Source: Chloroflexota bacterium (GTDB lineage: Bacteria; Chloroflexota; Dehalococcoidia; Dehalococcoidales; JACQON01). Taken from it: a stretch of DNA of 64,000 nucleotides. Below the pieces are notes generated by a model, which did no database searches, was not told where the DNA came from, and saw nothing but the letters and a program-made list of their open reading frames with translations. Location of the stretch: contig JACQON010000028.1 of assembly GCA_016202545.1 (NCBI GenBank), positions 62,001 through 126,000 on the forward strand, written 5' to 3'. Every line of letters begins with the position of its first letter. Positions within the stretch are counted from its first letter, which is position 1. The translations under genes and the position numbers were made by a program. Shown piece after piece: positions 39,955 through 50,660 of this stretch.

Positions 39955-40908
39955 TCACAAAGCTACTCTCCTGCTCATATCGGGCGGTTGTCCCATCCCC
40001 ACCTCCAGCATTTTGTCCACGGCCGCCTTTGCATTGAGGCGAATTGCCTCCGGCACCTTGACCTCGGTGGCCATGTCTTCCAGCGCCCACAGCACCTTTT
40101 CCAGGGTGATTAGCTTCATGTTGGGACAGACGGCACGCTTGGAAGCCGGGAAGAATTTCTTACCCGGGTTCTCTTTGCTCAGGCGGTGGAGGATACCGAT
40201 TTCAGTGCCGATGATAAGCTCTGTGGCCTCGGTCTGCCTGGCGAAGCGGCACATACCCCCGGTGCCCATTACTTCGTCGGCGATGGCGGTTACCTCTGGC
40301 CGGCATTCGGGGTGGACGACCACCTTGGCCGCCGGATGCTCCTTTTTCACCGCCATGATATCTTCAGGGCGTATCTTGACATGGGTAGGGCAAAATCCAG
40401 GCCATAATGTCAGTTTCCTGTTGGTCTTGCTGGCCACCCAGTGGCCGAGATACTGGTCGGGAATGAACAGGATGTCGTCGCTGTCCAGGCTTTGCACGAT
40501 TTTGACGGCATTAGCCGAGGTACAGCAAATGTCTGATTCCGCCTTTACCTCGGCCAGAGAGTTGACATAACAGACAACAGCGGCGCCCGGCATCTCCGCC
40601 TTTTTCCTCCTCAGCTCCTCGCCGGTGATCATATTGGCCATGGGGCAGCCGGCGTTTTTATCTGGAAGCAGGACTTTTTTATCCGGGCAGAGGATGGAGG
40701 CGGTCTCAGCCATGAAGTGCACCCCGCAAAATACGATGACCTCGGCATCTGTTTTGGCGGCACTCTGGCTCAGCTCGAGAGAATCACCGACAAAATCGGC
40801 AATATCCTGGACCTCGGCTATCTGGTAGTTGTGCGCCAGGATAACCGCCTTTCTTTCCTGTTTCAGGCGCAGGACCCGCTCATTTAGCTCGGCGTCATTG
40901 GGCGTCAT
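39955..40908 (-). CDS. nadA: Quinolinate synthase
   Basis: VILAHNYQIAEVQDIADFVGDSLELSQSAA, VVVHPECRPEV, CPNMKLITLEK. Confidence 0.95.
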   Translation of the reverse strand: MTPNDAELNERVLRLKQERKAVILAHNYQIAEVQDIADFVGDSLELSQSAAKTDAEVIVFCGVHFMAETASILCPDKKVLLPDKNAGCPMANMITGEELRRKKAEMPGAAVVCYVNSLAEVKAESDICCTSANAVKIVQSLDSDDILFIPDQYLGHWVASKTNRKLTLWPGFCPTHVKIRPEDIMAVKKEHPAAKVVVHPECRPEVTAIADEVMGTGGMCRFARQTEATELIIGTEIGILHRLSKENPGKKFFPASKRAVCPNMKLITLEKVLWALEDMATEVKVPEAIRLNAKAAVDKMLEVGMGQPPDMSRRVAL

Positions 40909-40933
40909 CAGCTATCCTCATGTATCAATGTGA

Positions 40934-42100
40934 CTATTTCTGGCTCTTGATAAGCGGTGACATGGCTCTAAGCTTGGCCACCACCTTTGGCAATACCTCC
41001 AGCACCCGGCTGACGTCCTCGTCGGTAGTCCACTTCCCCAGGGTGAACCTGAGCGAACCGAAGGCCTGCTCGCGGTGCGTGCCTATCGCTACCAGGACGT
41101 GGGAAGGCTCATTGCTGGCCAGGCTGCAGGCGGAGCCGGTGGAAACATAGATGCCCTCCAGGTCGAGGTTGAGGCACATGGATTCTCCCTCAATGAAGCT
41201 GAAGCTGACGTTGACGTTCCCGGGCAGGCGCTGTGTGGGGTGGCCGTTCAGGCTAGCGTCGGGGGCCGTTTCCAGGATGCCTCTGGCGAGCCTGTCGCGG
41301 AGCCGGGTCAGCCGGGTTGCTTCCTCCGCCATCTCCTGGCGGGCAATTTCGGCGGCCTTGCCCAAGCCGACGATGCCGGGCACGTTCTCGGTGCCCGCCC
41401 GCCGCCGTCTCTCTTGCTCTCCTCCATGCATGAAGGGGGCCAGCTTTGTCCCTCTCCGGATGTAAAGCGCACCCACTCCCTTGGGACCGTATAGCTTGTG
41501 TGCTGACATGGCGACCAGCTCCACACCCAGTTGGTTCACGTTCACCGGGATGTGGCCGGCGGTCTGCACGGCATCGGTGTGGAAGCAGATTCCCGCTTCC
41601 CTGGTTATCTTGCCTATCTCAGCGATGGGCTGTATGGTGCCTATCTCGTTATTAGCGTGCATGATTGAGACCAGGATTGTCTGCCTGGTGATGGCCTTTT
41701 TAACGTCATCTGGGTCAACCAGTCCGTTGCTGTCTACCGGCAGGTAGGTTACCTTGAACCCCCGTGTCTTCAGAAACCTGGCGGTCTCCAGCACCGCATG
41801 GTGCTCGATGGCACTGGTGATAATGTGGTCTCCCTGTTCCCGGTTGGCCAGGGCCACTCCTATCAAGGCGAAGTTGTCCGCTTCAGTGCCGCCGCTGGTA
41901 AAGACGACCTCCTCATCACGCGCGCCGATGAGGCCGGCTACTTTGCCTCTGGCCTCCTCAACCGCTGCCCTTGCTTCCTGGCCGAGGGCGTAAATGGCGG
42001 AGGGATTGCCGTACATCTCACTGAAGTAGGGTAGCATGGTATTAACCACTTCGGGGTGTGCCGGCGTGGTGGCTGCGTAGTCAAGATATATCTGCTTCAT
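40934..42100 (-). CDS. Cysteine desulfurase (NifS/IscS), copy 2
   Basis: [40 protein letters not shown]. Confidence 0.93.
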   Translation of the reverse strand: MKQIYLDYAATTPAHPEVVNTMLPYFSEMYGNPSAIYALGQEARAAVEEARGKVAGLIGARDEEVVFTSGGTEADNFALIGVALANREQGDHIITSAIEHHAVLETARFLKTRGFKVTYLPVDSNGLVDPDDVKKAITRQTILVSIMHANNEIGTIQPIAEIGKITREAGICFHTDAVQTAGHIPVNVNQLGVELVAMSAHKLYGPKGVGALYIRRGTKLAPFMHGGEQERRRRAGTENVPGIVGLGKAAEIARQEMAEEATRLTRLRDRLARGILETAPDASLNGHPTQRLPGNVNVSFSFIEGESMCLNLDLEGIYVSTGSACSLASNEPSHVLVAIGTHREQAFGSLRFTLGKWTTDEDVSRVLEVLPKVVAKLRAMSPLIKSQK

Positions 42101-42122
42101 GGTTGTCCTCCGTAAAATCGTC

Positions 42123-43124
42123 TCACTCCGTGCCCGGCTTTATCGTCGCTATCCCCCTGACCAGCACTATTCCGCGCGAGGTAGCCGCCAGGACCTGCTC
42201 GGTCACGTTGCTGAATACCCAGCGACTGATGGGCAGCCCGGATAGCCAGTTGGGCGCAGCGCTATAGCCGCGCGTGGTCATGGCTACCAGGTCGCAGCGA
42301 TTATCCCGTATGTAGCTGATAATCTGCTCGGAGGCGTTGCCCAGCATGGCCTCACAGGTGACCTTCACTCCCTGTCCTTCGAGACGTTTTTTTACCGTTC
42401 CCAGGTAGAGGCTGCACTGGGCCTGATAGTGGGTATTCATGCGCTTCAAGTGCTCGTCCCAGCTTACCGCCATCTTTGACTCCGGATAGTCGGCAGTGAC
42501 CAGTGGCTGCTCGCAGACCCGCAGCAGGACCAGCTCGGCATCAAATAGCCTGGCATATGCCACGGCATAGGGCAGCACTTTCTCGGCTCTCTCGGAGCCG
42601 CCCAGGGGGACGAGCACCCTCTTTGGTGGCCATTCGGCGCACCTTATTTCATCGGGACCAAGGGTTCTTATCAGCCAGACCGGGATGAGTGAGTTCCTCA
42701 CCACCCGGTTGGCTATGTCACTCATGACCGGATGCACCAGGCCGGTTCGGCCGTGGCTGGCCATAAGGATTATGCTGACCTTTTTATCTGCGGCGTAGCG
42801 CACAATCTCTTCCGCCGGCTCGCCTTTGACCAGCGCCGGCATGGCGGTGGCGCTTACGCCTTCAAAGCGGCACTGCACCGTTTCGCATATCCGGGAAATA
42901 TCATGCTGGACGGACTGGGCCGCCTGCTGGATATAAGCAGCGTGCAGCCGTTCGTGCTCGGATTCTTCAGGCCGGTACACGTGGAGCAGCGTCAGCGCCG
43001 CTCCCGACCTCACGGCGAGGTTTTTGGCCAGCTCAAGTACGCTCTCGGCTGCCTCTGACCCGTCCAGCGGCACCAGTATTGTGCGATAGACCCTCTCCTC
43101 TTTGCTGCGTATCCTGTCGTTCAC
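42123..43124 (-). CDS. Tandem universal stress protein
   Basis: [53 protein letters not shown] start after AAGGAG. Confidence 0.88.
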   Translation of the reverse strand: MNDRIRSKEERVYRTILVPLDGSEAAESVLELAKNLAVRSGAALTLLHVYRPEESEHERLHAAYIQQAAQSVQHDISRICETVQCRFEGVSATAMPALVKGEPAEEIVRYAADKKVSIILMASHGRTGLVHPVMSDIANRVVRNSLIPVWLIRTLGPDEIRCAEWPPKRVLVPLGGSERAEKVLPYAVAYARLFDAELVLLRVCEQPLVTADYPESKMAVSWDEHLKRMNTHYQAQCSLYLGTVKKRLEGQGVKVTCEAMLGNASEQIISYIRDNRCDLVAMTTRGYSAAPNWLSGLPISRWVFSNVTEQVLAATSRGIVLVRGIATIKPGTE

Positions 43125-43143
43125 TGCCTGACTCCTTGTCCTG

Positions 43144-43386
43144 TCATCCCTCCACGATATCGCCGACAACCGGGTCCACCCGTACTCCTTTGCCGGTCAC
43201 CCAGGCGATGCTTCGCTCGATTTCACTTTCGTCCCCCTCCAGCTCCAGCACCACCCAGCCCTTGTTTTCCGAAATATCAGCCCGGCGGATATTGGTCACC
43301 ACTTTGAACCGCTGGCTGAGGTTGTAGATGATGGGCTCCGTAATCAGGTCCTGGGGGAAGGTGAACATTATTTGTTTCTTGGCCAT
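43144..43386 (-). CDS. NIL-domain protein
   Basis: QIMFTFPQDLITEPIIYNLSQRFKVVTNIRRADI...GWVVLELEGDESEIE. Confidence 0.85.
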   Translation of the reverse strand: MAKKQIMFTFPQDLITEPIIYNLSQRFKVVTNIRRADISENKGWVVLELEGDESEIERSIAWVTGKGVRVDPVVGDIVEG

Positions 43387-43440
43387 GGTGTCCTCCCTGT
43401 ATCTTCCTAGTATCGGCATAGCCGGGAAGGCTCGCCAGCT

Positions 43441-44664
43441 TCAGGCGACCACGCCGAGCGCTTCCTCAAGTGACTGTAGGTTGGGCTGCACCGTGATGGG
43501 CTGGACTACGCTCGATAGTATCTCTTGAGTCCTTGGCCCGGCCCCGGTGATGAGGGCCACGGTAACCGCGTCTCTTTTGATTACCTCCGCGGCTGCCAGC
43601 TTCTTCAGTACGCCTATGACCACCCCGCCGGCTGCCTCGGCGAAGATGCCCTCGGTCTGGGCCAGCAGCTTGACACCGGCGATGGCCTCCTCGTCGGTGA
43701 CCGTGCCGGCCCCTCCGCCTGACTGCCTGGCTACTCTCAGGGCATAGTAGCCATCAGCGGGGTTGCCTATGGCAATAGACCTGACCAGTGTATCGGGCTT
43801 CACCGGGTGTATGTGCTGGCTGCCAGCCAGGAAGGCGTTAGCTATCGGGGCGCTGCCGGCCGCCTGGCTCACGAACAGGCGGGTATTGACCGGGTCGGTA
43901 AGGCCGAGCATGGAGAACTCATCCAGCGCTTTCCCTACCCTGGTGAAGAGAAGGCCGGAAGCGGCAGGGCAAACGATGCAGTCCGGGGCACGCCATCCCA
44001 GTTGCTCGACCACCTCATACCCCAGCGTCTTGCTCCCTTCGGCATAATATGGCCTCAAGTTGATATTTATGAACCCCCATTTGTACCTCCGCGCCACCTC
44101 AGCGCAGAGGCGGTTGACGTCATCATAGTTCCCGTTTACCGAGACCAGCACCGGTTTGTAGATGGCTGCCCCGATTAGTTTACCCGGTTCGACATCGGCG
44201 GGGACGAAGACATAGGCCTTCATATCCGCCTTGGCGGCGTGGGCGGCCGCGCTGGCAGCCAGGTTGCCGGTTGAGGCACAGGCTATGGTATCAAGCCCGA
44301 ATTCCCTGGCCTTGGCGATGGCCACCGCCACTGCCCTGTCCTTGAACGAGTAGCTGGGGTTGAGGCAGTCGTTCTTGATGTAGAGCTGGTCCAGCCCCAG
44401 TTCGCGTCCCAGGTTGTCGGCTTTGACCAGCGGGGTCAGGCCGGCGCCGATGTCTACCGCTTCGCTTTCCACCGGCAGCAAGTCCCGGTATCGCCACATG
44501 CTGCGCGGCCCCCCGGCAATCTTGTCGCGGGTTACCGCTTTGGCCATGGCCTGATAGTCATAGGTGACCTCCAGCGGGCTGAGGCAGAAGTTGCACAAGC
44601 TCTGCGGCTGGAGTGGATATTCCTGTCCGCATTTGCGACAACGCAGTGCTGTGGCGAAAGACAT
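43441..44664 (-). CDS. thrC: Threonine synthase
   Basis: N-terminal CRKCGQEYPL zinc ribbon, NPSYSFKDRAVAVAIAKAREFG. Confidence 0.92.
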   Translation of the reverse strand: MSFATALRCRKCGQEYPLQPQSLCNFCLSPLEVTYDYQAMAKAVTRDKIAGGPRSMWRYRDLLPVESEAVDIGAGLTPLVKADNLGRELGLDQLYIKNDCLNPSYSFKDRAVAVAIAKAREFGLDTIACASTGNLAASAAAHAAKADMKAYVFVPADVEPGKLIGAAIYKPVLVSVNGNYDDVNRLCAEVARRYKWGFININLRPYYAEGSKTLGYEVVEQLGWRAPDCIVCPAASGLLFTRVGKALDEFSMLGLTDPVNTRLFVSQAAGSAPIANAFLAGSQHIHPVKPDTLVRSIAIGNPADGYYALRVARQSGGGAGTVTDEEAIAGVKLLAQTEGIFAEAAGGVVIGVLKKLAAAEVIKRDAVTVALITGAGPRTQEILSSVVQPITVQPNLQSLEEALGVVA

Positions 44665-44676
44665 ATCTGTGCTCCT

Positions 44677-45819
44677 TCAGCTAGGCTGTAGCGCCTGCCG
44701 AATATCATCAATCAGGTCATCAACGTTTTCCAGGCCGATGGACAGCCTGACAAGGGCATCGGTGATGCCGACTTTTTCCCTGAACTCCCTGGGCATGGAG
44801 GCATGGCTCATGGTTGCCGGATGCTCGGCGAGAGAGGCGGCGCCGCCCAGTGACTCCGCCAGGGCGAATATCTGCATTTTCTTCAGAAAGCTGTTGACTG
44901 CCTGGAGTCCACCCTTTAGTTCAAAGGAGACCATGCCGCCAAAGCCCTTCATCTGCCTTCTGGCGATATCGTGTCCTGGATGGGAGCTAAGTCCGGGATA
45001 GTATACCCTGGTCACCGCCGGCTGCTGGCTGAGATAGTCGGCTACGGCGGCGGCGTTCTGCTCGTGCTGCCTCATCCTCAGCGGCAGGGTCTCGATGCCT
45101 CGAAGCACCAGCCAGCAGTCGAAGGGCGAGGCACAGGTGCCCATGGCGTTGAGCAGGAAGTGCACCTGTCCGGCGAACTTCTCCGTGGTCACCACAGCTC
45201 CGCCAACCACATCACAGTGGCCGTTCAGGTACTTGGTGGTGGAATGGACAACCAGGTCAACCCCGTATTCGAGGGGCTTCAGTAAATAGGGGGTGGCGAA
45301 GGTATTGTCCATGGCCGTTATCAGGTTGTGCCGTTTGGCGATGTCAACCGCCATCTCGATGTCAACGATGTTCAGCAGCGGGTTGGACGGGGTTTCCAGC
45401 CACAGCATCCTGGTGTTCGGCTTTATCGCCTGCTCGATGGCCCGCCTGCTATTCATCCTGATAAAGGTGAACTCCAGGCCGAGATTAGACATCACGTTCT
45501 GGAACAGCCGGTAGGTTCCCCCGTATACATCGTCGCCGCAGACCACATGGTCGCCAGCCTTAAGCAGGTGGATGACCGTGGTCTCTGCCGCCATGCCGGT
45601 GCCGAAGGCGAACCCCGCCTTTCCCCCCTCAAGCTGGGCGATGGTATCCTCCAGTACCTTGCGGGTGGGGTTGGCGGTGCGGGAGTAATCGTAGCCGCCT
45701 CTTGGCTTGCCCACGTCCTCGAAAGCAAAGGTGGAGGTCTGGTAGATGGGCACAGATATGGCGCCGAACCTTCGCTCCGGCCTCTCCCCGGCATGGATGG
45801 CCAACGTCTCAAATCTCAT
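44677..45819 (-). CDS. Cystathionine gamma-synthase/lyase family PLP enzyme
   Basis: [53 protein letters not shown]. Confidence 0.92.
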   Translation of the reverse strand: MRFETLAIHAGERPERRFGAISVPIYQTSTFAFEDVGKPRGGYDYSRTANPTRKVLEDTIAQLEGGKAGFAFGTGMAAETTVIHLLKAGDHVVCGDDVYGGTYRLFQNVMSNLGLEFTFIRMNSRRAIEQAIKPNTRMLWLETPSNPLLNIVDIEMAVDIAKRHNLITAMDNTFATPYLLKPLEYGVDLVVHSTTKYLNGHCDVVGGAVVTTEKFAGQVHFLLNAMGTCASPFDCWLVLRGIETLPLRMRQHEQNAAAVADYLSQQPAVTRVYYPGLSSHPGHDIARRQMKGFGGMVSFELKGGLQAVNSFLKKMQIFALAESLGGAASLAEHPATMSHASMPREFREKVGITDALVRLSIGLENVDDLIDDIRQALQPS

Positions 45820-46532
45820 ATGCCGCCTCCTTGGCTGAACTCTCTTTCAATTCTCCTCCTCCGGGCTTTTGAGTAGTCTCTGTGGACCGCCATTCCCGTT
45901 GAGCTCTCAAGCTTGGCCAGCCGCTTCTCAAGCTCATCCTGGTTCTTCAGAACGACCCGTATGGCTTCTGCTATGGGGTCGGGCAGTTGGCCGTGGTCCA
46001 GCTCAGCAAAGTGCTGATGACGGTCTTCTATTGACCGCCCCGGTACTCCGATAACGGTGGCTTCGGGCGGGACTGACTTTATCACCACCGAGCCGGAACC
46101 AATCCTGGCTCCGTCACCTATGGTGATGGCACCCAGAGCTATTGCCCCGGCCCCGATTACCACGTTGTTGCCCACAGTGGGGTGCCGTTTCTTCTTTTCC
46201 ATGCTCGTGCCGCCAAGCACAGCTCCCTGGTACATCAGGACTCCGTCGCCTATCTCAGCGGTCTCGCCGATAACTATCCCCGCACCGTGGTCGATGAAGA
46301 ACCGCCTGCCGACCCTGGCGCCGGGGTGAATTTCGATATTGGTCAAGAACCGGTTGGTATGGGAGACGAGCCGGGCCAGAAACGGGAGCTTGTGCCGCCA
46401 CAGGTAATGGGCCAGCCGGTGGAACCAGAGAGCGTGTAATCCTGGGTAGCAGAAGAGCACTTCGGCTACGCTTCTGGCGGCCGGGTCCCTGGCAAATACA
46501 GTCTGGATATCTTCCTTTATGTGCTTGAACAA
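45816..46532 (-). CDS. cysE: Serine O-acetyltransferase
   Basis: [41 protein letters not shown]. Confidence 0.93.
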   Translation of the reverse strand: MFKHIKEDIQTVFARDPAARSVAEVLFCYPGLHALWFHRLAHYLWRHKLPFLARLVSHTNRFLTNIEIHPGARVGRRFFIDHGAGIVIGETAEIGDGVLMYQGAVLGGTSMEKKKRHPTVGNNVVIGAGAIALGAITIGDGARIGSGSVVIKSVPPEATVIGVPGRSIEDRHQHFAELDHGQLPDPIAEAIRVVLKNQDELEKRLAKLESSTGMAVHRDYSKARRRRIEREFSQGGGI

Positions 46533-46569
46533 GGCGGGTGTCCTTTTCCCTCTCTAATATACCCTAAAC

Positions 46570-47583
46570 CTATATGCCTTGGGTAGTCTGATAAAGCCCC
46601 TGGAAAATCCAGGTGGAGAGATAGCGCTCGCCGGTATCCGGTAGAACGACTACTATGAGCTTGTCCTTGTTTTCCGGCCTCCTGGCCACCTGCATCGCCG
46701 CCCAGGTGGCTGCGCCCGAAGATATACCGGCCAGTATGCCCTCTTCCCTGGCCAGCCTCCTGGTCATTATGCCGGCGTCTTCATTGGTAACCTTGATGAT
46801 TTCATCAATCAGGTCTAGCCTCAGCACATCGGGAACAAAGCCGGCGCCGATGCCTTGAATCTTATGGGGTCCCGCCTTCCCGCCAGAAAGCACCGGCGAA
46901 TCAGCCGGCTCGACGGCGATGGCTTTGAACTTCGGCTTCTTCTTTTTTATCACTTCGGCTACGCCGGTGATAGTGCCACCGGTGCCCACCCCGGCGACCA
47001 GGATATCAACCCTGCCTTCGGTGTCCCTCCAAATTTCCTCGGCGGTGGTTATCCGGTGTACCTCCGGGTTGGCCGGGTTTTTAAACTGCTGGGGGATGAA
47101 GTAGTTGGGATTTTCCGCCGCCAGTTGCTCCGCCCTCCGCACCGCTCCGGGCATGCCTTCGGCTCCCGGGGTCAGCACCAGCTCGGCGCCAAAGATGGAC
47201 AGGAGCTGCCTCCGCTCCAGGGACATGGTGTCCGGCATGGTGAGGATGAGACGGTATCCACGGGCGGCGCAGACGAAGGCAAGGGCGATGCCGGTGTTGC
47301 CGCTGGTGGGCTCAACGATGACGGTGTCCCTGGTGATAAGGCCCTTCTCTTCGGCATCCAGTATCATTGAAGCCCCTATCCTGTCCTTTACGCTCCCCAG
47401 CGGGTTGAAGGACTCAAGCTTGGCGACTACCTCCGCTTTCGCCCCGTCATTCACCCGGTTCAACCTCACCAGGGGCGTATTCCCCACCAGCTCGGTGGAG
47501 TCCGAGGCTATGCCCCTGGTCAGCTTCGGTATTTGTATCCCCTTGTATAGCAGCTTCCCCACACCTTGCTTTGTTTCTGGCAT
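46570..47583 (-). CDS. cysK: Cysteine synthase (O-acetylserine sulfhydrylase)
   Basis: [48 protein letters not shown] at 47583. Confidence 0.93.
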   Translation of the reverse strand: MPETKQGVGKLLYKGIQIPKLTRGIASDSTELVGNTPLVRLNRVNDGAKAEVVAKLESFNPLGSVKDRIGASMILDAEEKGLITRDTVIVEPTSGNTGIALAFVCAARGYRLILTMPDTMSLERRQLLSIFGAELVLTPGAEGMPGAVRRAEQLAAENPNYFIPQQFKNPANPEVHRITTAEEIWRDTEGRVDILVAGVGTGGTITGVAEVIKKKKPKFKAIAVEPADSPVLSGGKAGPHKIQGIGAGFVPDVLRLDLIDEIIKVTNEDAGIMTRRLAREEGILAGISSGAATWAAMQVARRPENKDKLIVVVLPDTGERYLSTWIFQGLYQTTQGI

Positions 47584-47632
47584 GTCACACTTCCTCTCTT
47601 CATTTTTAATATTACGCTCTGCCACGGCAGGG

Positions 47633-48649
47633 CTATGTGCCGATATATTTGGCGTACAGCCCCCGCGCCAGCGGTAAATCATTGGTATTCTTGACGATAG
47701 CTCGCCCGTCAGGGAAAACCACCATTTCATGGTTGTCCACTTTCACCTGCAGCATAAAATCGTTGTAGCTGACCTTCGCCACTGGCTTAAGGCGCGCTGC
47801 CAGCTCCGGGAAAGAGACTCCACCCGCGCTCGTATTCAATACCTGCACTGCGTTCTGGCCGCACAGTGAAACTGCCTTCAGGCCGGCCTTGCCGTTGAGA
47901 AACTGGTATTTGCCCTGGCAGGCGGGGCAATCAGGGTGAGAGCTGATGCTGATGCGGACAAAAGTCCCTTCCCAGACATCAACACAGATTAAGTCCCGGT
48001 TGATGCTCCGCCTAGCCCCGACCAGGAGCTTCAGCGCTTCGGCGGTCTGCAGCGAGCCGACAACGAAGGGCGCCGGGCTGATAACCCCTGCCGTGTCACA
48101 GGTCAGGATTGCCCCGCTCGCCTCGCTGGCGGAGATAGAGATACAGCGAAAGCAGGGGGTGTCATGGGGAATTACGGTCATGGTCATGCCGGAGGAGGAA
48201 ATGGCACTGCCGTATACCCACGGGATGCCCAGCTTCAAGCAGGCGTCGTTGACCAGGCCGCGGGTCTCCAGGTTGTCCAGGCCGTCCATGACCACATCGG
48301 CGCCGCTGATAAGTCCTTCCACATTGGTGTAGTTGACATCGGCGACTATTCCTTCGATTTCTATTGAGGAGTTCACCTTCTTCAGGTGCCGCTCGGCAGC
48401 CGTGGCTTTGGGCAATTCATGCCTGATATCGTCCTCGTCAAAGAGGACCTGCCGTTGCAGATTATGGTACTCGATGAAGTCACGGTCTATGATTCTAACC
48501 TTGCCTGCGCCGGCACGTACCAGGGCAGTGGCGATGACGGTTCCCAGCGCCCCGCAGCCAACGATAACGGCGAAGCTGTTGGCCAGCTTTGCCTGTCCCT
48601 CTTCGCCGATGCCGGGGAAAATAAGCTGCCTCGAATATCTGTCAATCAT
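47633..48649 (-). CDS. HesA/MoeB/ThiF-family E1-like adenylyltransferase
   Basis: [47 protein letters not shown] zinc site. Confidence 0.92.
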   Translation of the reverse strand: MIDRYSRQLIFPGIGEEGQAKLANSFAVIVGCGALGTVIATALVRAGAGKVRIIDRDFIEYHNLQRQVLFDEDDIRHELPKATAAERHLKKVNSSIEIEGIVADVNYTNVEGLISGADVVMDGLDNLETRGLVNDACLKLGIPWVYGSAISSSGMTMTVIPHDTPCFRCISISASEASGAILTCDTAGVISPAPFVVGSLQTAEALKLLVGARRSINRDLICVDVWEGTFVRISISSHPDCPACQGKYQFLNGKAGLKAVSLCGQNAVQVLNTSAGGVSFPELAARLKPVAKVSYNDFMLQVKVDNHEMVVFPDGRAIVKNTNDLPLARGLYAKYIGT

Positions 48650-48690
48650 GGTTGGGACGCCCTCCACTATCTTCAGGAAGGGAGGAAGGT

Positions 48691-49134
48691 CTAAATGTAG
48701 TACATCGCCTCGCCGAGCCGCTCTTTGGTCTTGTGTCGCTCAATCAGGTCCTGGAGGGTGGTCGACTCCAGGACTCCAACGACGGCCTCTTTAAGCTCGG
48801 TCCAGACATCCCTGGTGACACATAGCCGGGAGCGGTTGCACACTCCCGGATTGTTAACGCACTCCACGGGGGCGATAGGACCTTCAAGCAACTGGATGAC
48901 TTCATTTAGCCTTATTTCCCGGGGAGACCTGGCCAGTGAGACCCCTCCCCTGGCGCCACGGGTGCTCCGCACCAGCCTTCCGGCGATGAGGGGAGTAATC
49001 AGGCGTTCCAGGTAGGACAATGGAATTTGCTGCCTTCGGGAGATAGCCTTTAATAGCACCGGGCCTTCTCCTTGATGAAGGCCCAGGTCAAGGAGTATCC
49101 TGGTTCCATATTGTCCCCTGGTGGAAAGCTTCAT
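48691..49134 (-). CDS. Rrf2/IscR-type regulator with three-Cys cluster motif
   Basis: MKLSTRGQYGTRILLDLG...LRLIARGGV-like ARGGVSLARSP..., CVNNPGVCNRSRLC. Confidence 0.9.
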   Translation of the reverse strand: MKLSTRGQYGTRILLDLGLHQGEGPVLLKAISRRQQIPLSYLERLITPLIAGRLVRSTRGARGGVSLARSPREIRLNEVIQLLEGPIAPVECVNNPGVCNRSRLCVTRDVWTELKEAVVGVLESTTLQDLIERHKTKERLGEAMYYI

Positions 49135-49170
49135 CGCCTTTTGACTTTTCTTGACTAAGACTATCAGTTT

Positions 49171-49199
49171 ACTATACAATGCGATGTGGTTATTGTCAA
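49171..49199 (-). promoter_or_regulatory. Near-consensus promoter of the Rrf2-led island
   Basis: TTGACA - 17 bp - TATAGT on minus strand, 37 bp upstream of the Rrf2 ATG. Confidence 0.75.
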
Positions 49200-49254
49200 C
49201 ATGTCCGCTTATCAGCCACCCCTCCCTGCGAGCCGATAAAAGGCAGGCCGGGCT

Positions 49255-50400
49255 ATGAAAATAACACGCTACGGCGGCTACCTCCAGGCGATTGTCAACA
49301 GCCTCGACGATGAAGTGCTGGTCATTGATAGGGACCACCGCATTCTGCTGGCCAATGAGGCGGTATTGGCAGGTCAGGGAAAAAGCGCGGCGGAAATCAT
49401 AGGAAAAGGTTGCTATCTTTGCCACGGCCTGACGGCGCCCTGCCGCTCACCCCGTCACAGGTGTCCTGCCGGGTCAGTATGGCGGACGGGCAAACCGGCG
49501 CGGGTCACCCATCTGCATGTGCACCATGTCAATGGCGAGCGGCAGGAGCGATACTTTGATATTGTCTTATCCCCGATTCGCGATGGCTGTGGCAAAGTCA
49601 CTGCGCTGGCGGAGCTTATGTGCGATGTCACCGGGGTGAAGGAACTGGAGTCAAAGCTGGCCGGGTTGGACCGGGAGATGCAGCGACAGGATGCCGTCCG
49701 CGGTGAGCTACTGCGTGAGGTGCTTTCCATCCAGGAGGAGGAAAGAAGACGGATTGCCAGAGAGCTTCACGATGAGACCAGCCAGATGCTTGCCAGCCTG
49801 ACAGTTAACGTTGAAGCCGTGATTGCCATGCTGCCCGCCAGTGCTGACGAAGCCAGGGCCAGGTTGAGGAAAGTGGCGCAGCAGTCAGTCCGGATGCTTG
49901 ACGAGATAACCAGGGTCATTTATGAACTGCGTCCCACCTTGCTTGATGACCTCGGGCTGGTGGCGGCGGCGCGGTGGCTGGTGGACAACAAACTGACCCC
50001 GGCTGGCATTGCCGTTAGCTTCAATATAGTGGGGCGGGAGAGGAGATTGCCCTCCGACCTGGAGGCGGGCCTGTTCAGAGTCATTCAGGAGGCGGTCGGC
50101 AATATCGCCAGGCACGCCGGGGCCCGAAATGCCTTCATCGCCTTTCATTTCAAGAGAAACGCCATCAGGGTCGGTATCAGAGACGACGGGAGGGGCTTTG
50201 ATGTTGAAGAGGCCATAACTTCAAAGGACAGGCCGCGGGGGCTGGGCCTGGTGGGCATGAAGGAAAGGGCGGAACTTATGAACGGCAGCTTGAGCCTTCG
50301 CTCATATCCCGGCCGTGGCACAGAAATCGATATCGAAGTCCCTACACGCTGTGAAAAGGCCTCCCGCCGTCTCAAAAAGGATGTAAAGGCTAAAGCCTGA
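49255..50400 (+). CDS. PAS sensor histidine kinase (HisKA_3/NarX-NreB type)
   Basis: PAS with CYLCHGLTAPCRSPRHRC; RIARELHDETSQMLASL; DDGRGFD ATPase box. Confidence 0.9.
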   Translation: MKITRYGGYLQAIVNSLDDEVLVIDRDHRILLANEAVLAGQGKSAAEIIGKGCYLCHGLTAPCRSPRHRCPAGSVWRTGKPARVTHLHVHHVNGERQERYFDIVLSPIRDGCGKVTALAELMCDVTGVKELESKLAGLDREMQRQDAVRGELLREVLSIQEEERRRIARELHDETSQMLASLTVNVEAVIAMLPASADEARARLRKVAQQSVRMLDEITRVIYELRPTLLDDLGLVAAARWLVDNKLTPAGIAVSFNIVGRERRLPSDLEAGLFRVIQEAVGNIARHAGARNAFIAFHFKRNAIRVGIRDDGRGFDVEEAITSKDRPRGLGLVGMKERAELMNGSLSLRSYPGRGTEIDIEVPTRCEKASRRLKKDVKAKA

Positions 50401-50423
50401 AGTCATAAGCCAGGAGGTCTAAA

Positions 50424-50657
50424 ATGTGGTTCGGAGGTATGGGCTGGTGGATGCTGTTGGCAGGCATCTTGACGGTGCTGTTCTGGGGCGGGCTTATCGT
50501 GCTCATTGTGTGGGCAGTGAAAAGGATGACGGAGCGTGGAAGCCCCGGAATAGGTGGCGGCGAAAGTCGCCGGGCGCTGGACATCGCCAGGGAGCGCTAC
50601 GCCAGGGGTGAAATCTCCAGAGAGGAGTTCGAGCAGCTCAAGAAAGACCTCTCCTGA
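50424..50657 (+). CDS. SHOCT-domain small membrane protein
   Basis: One TM helix plus ALDIARERYARGEISREEFEQLKKDL. Confidence 0.88.
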   Translation: MWFGGMGWWMLLAGILTVLFWGGLIVLIVWAVKRMTERGSPGIGGGESRRALDIARERYARGEISREEFEQLKKDLS

Positions 50658-50660
50658 GCC

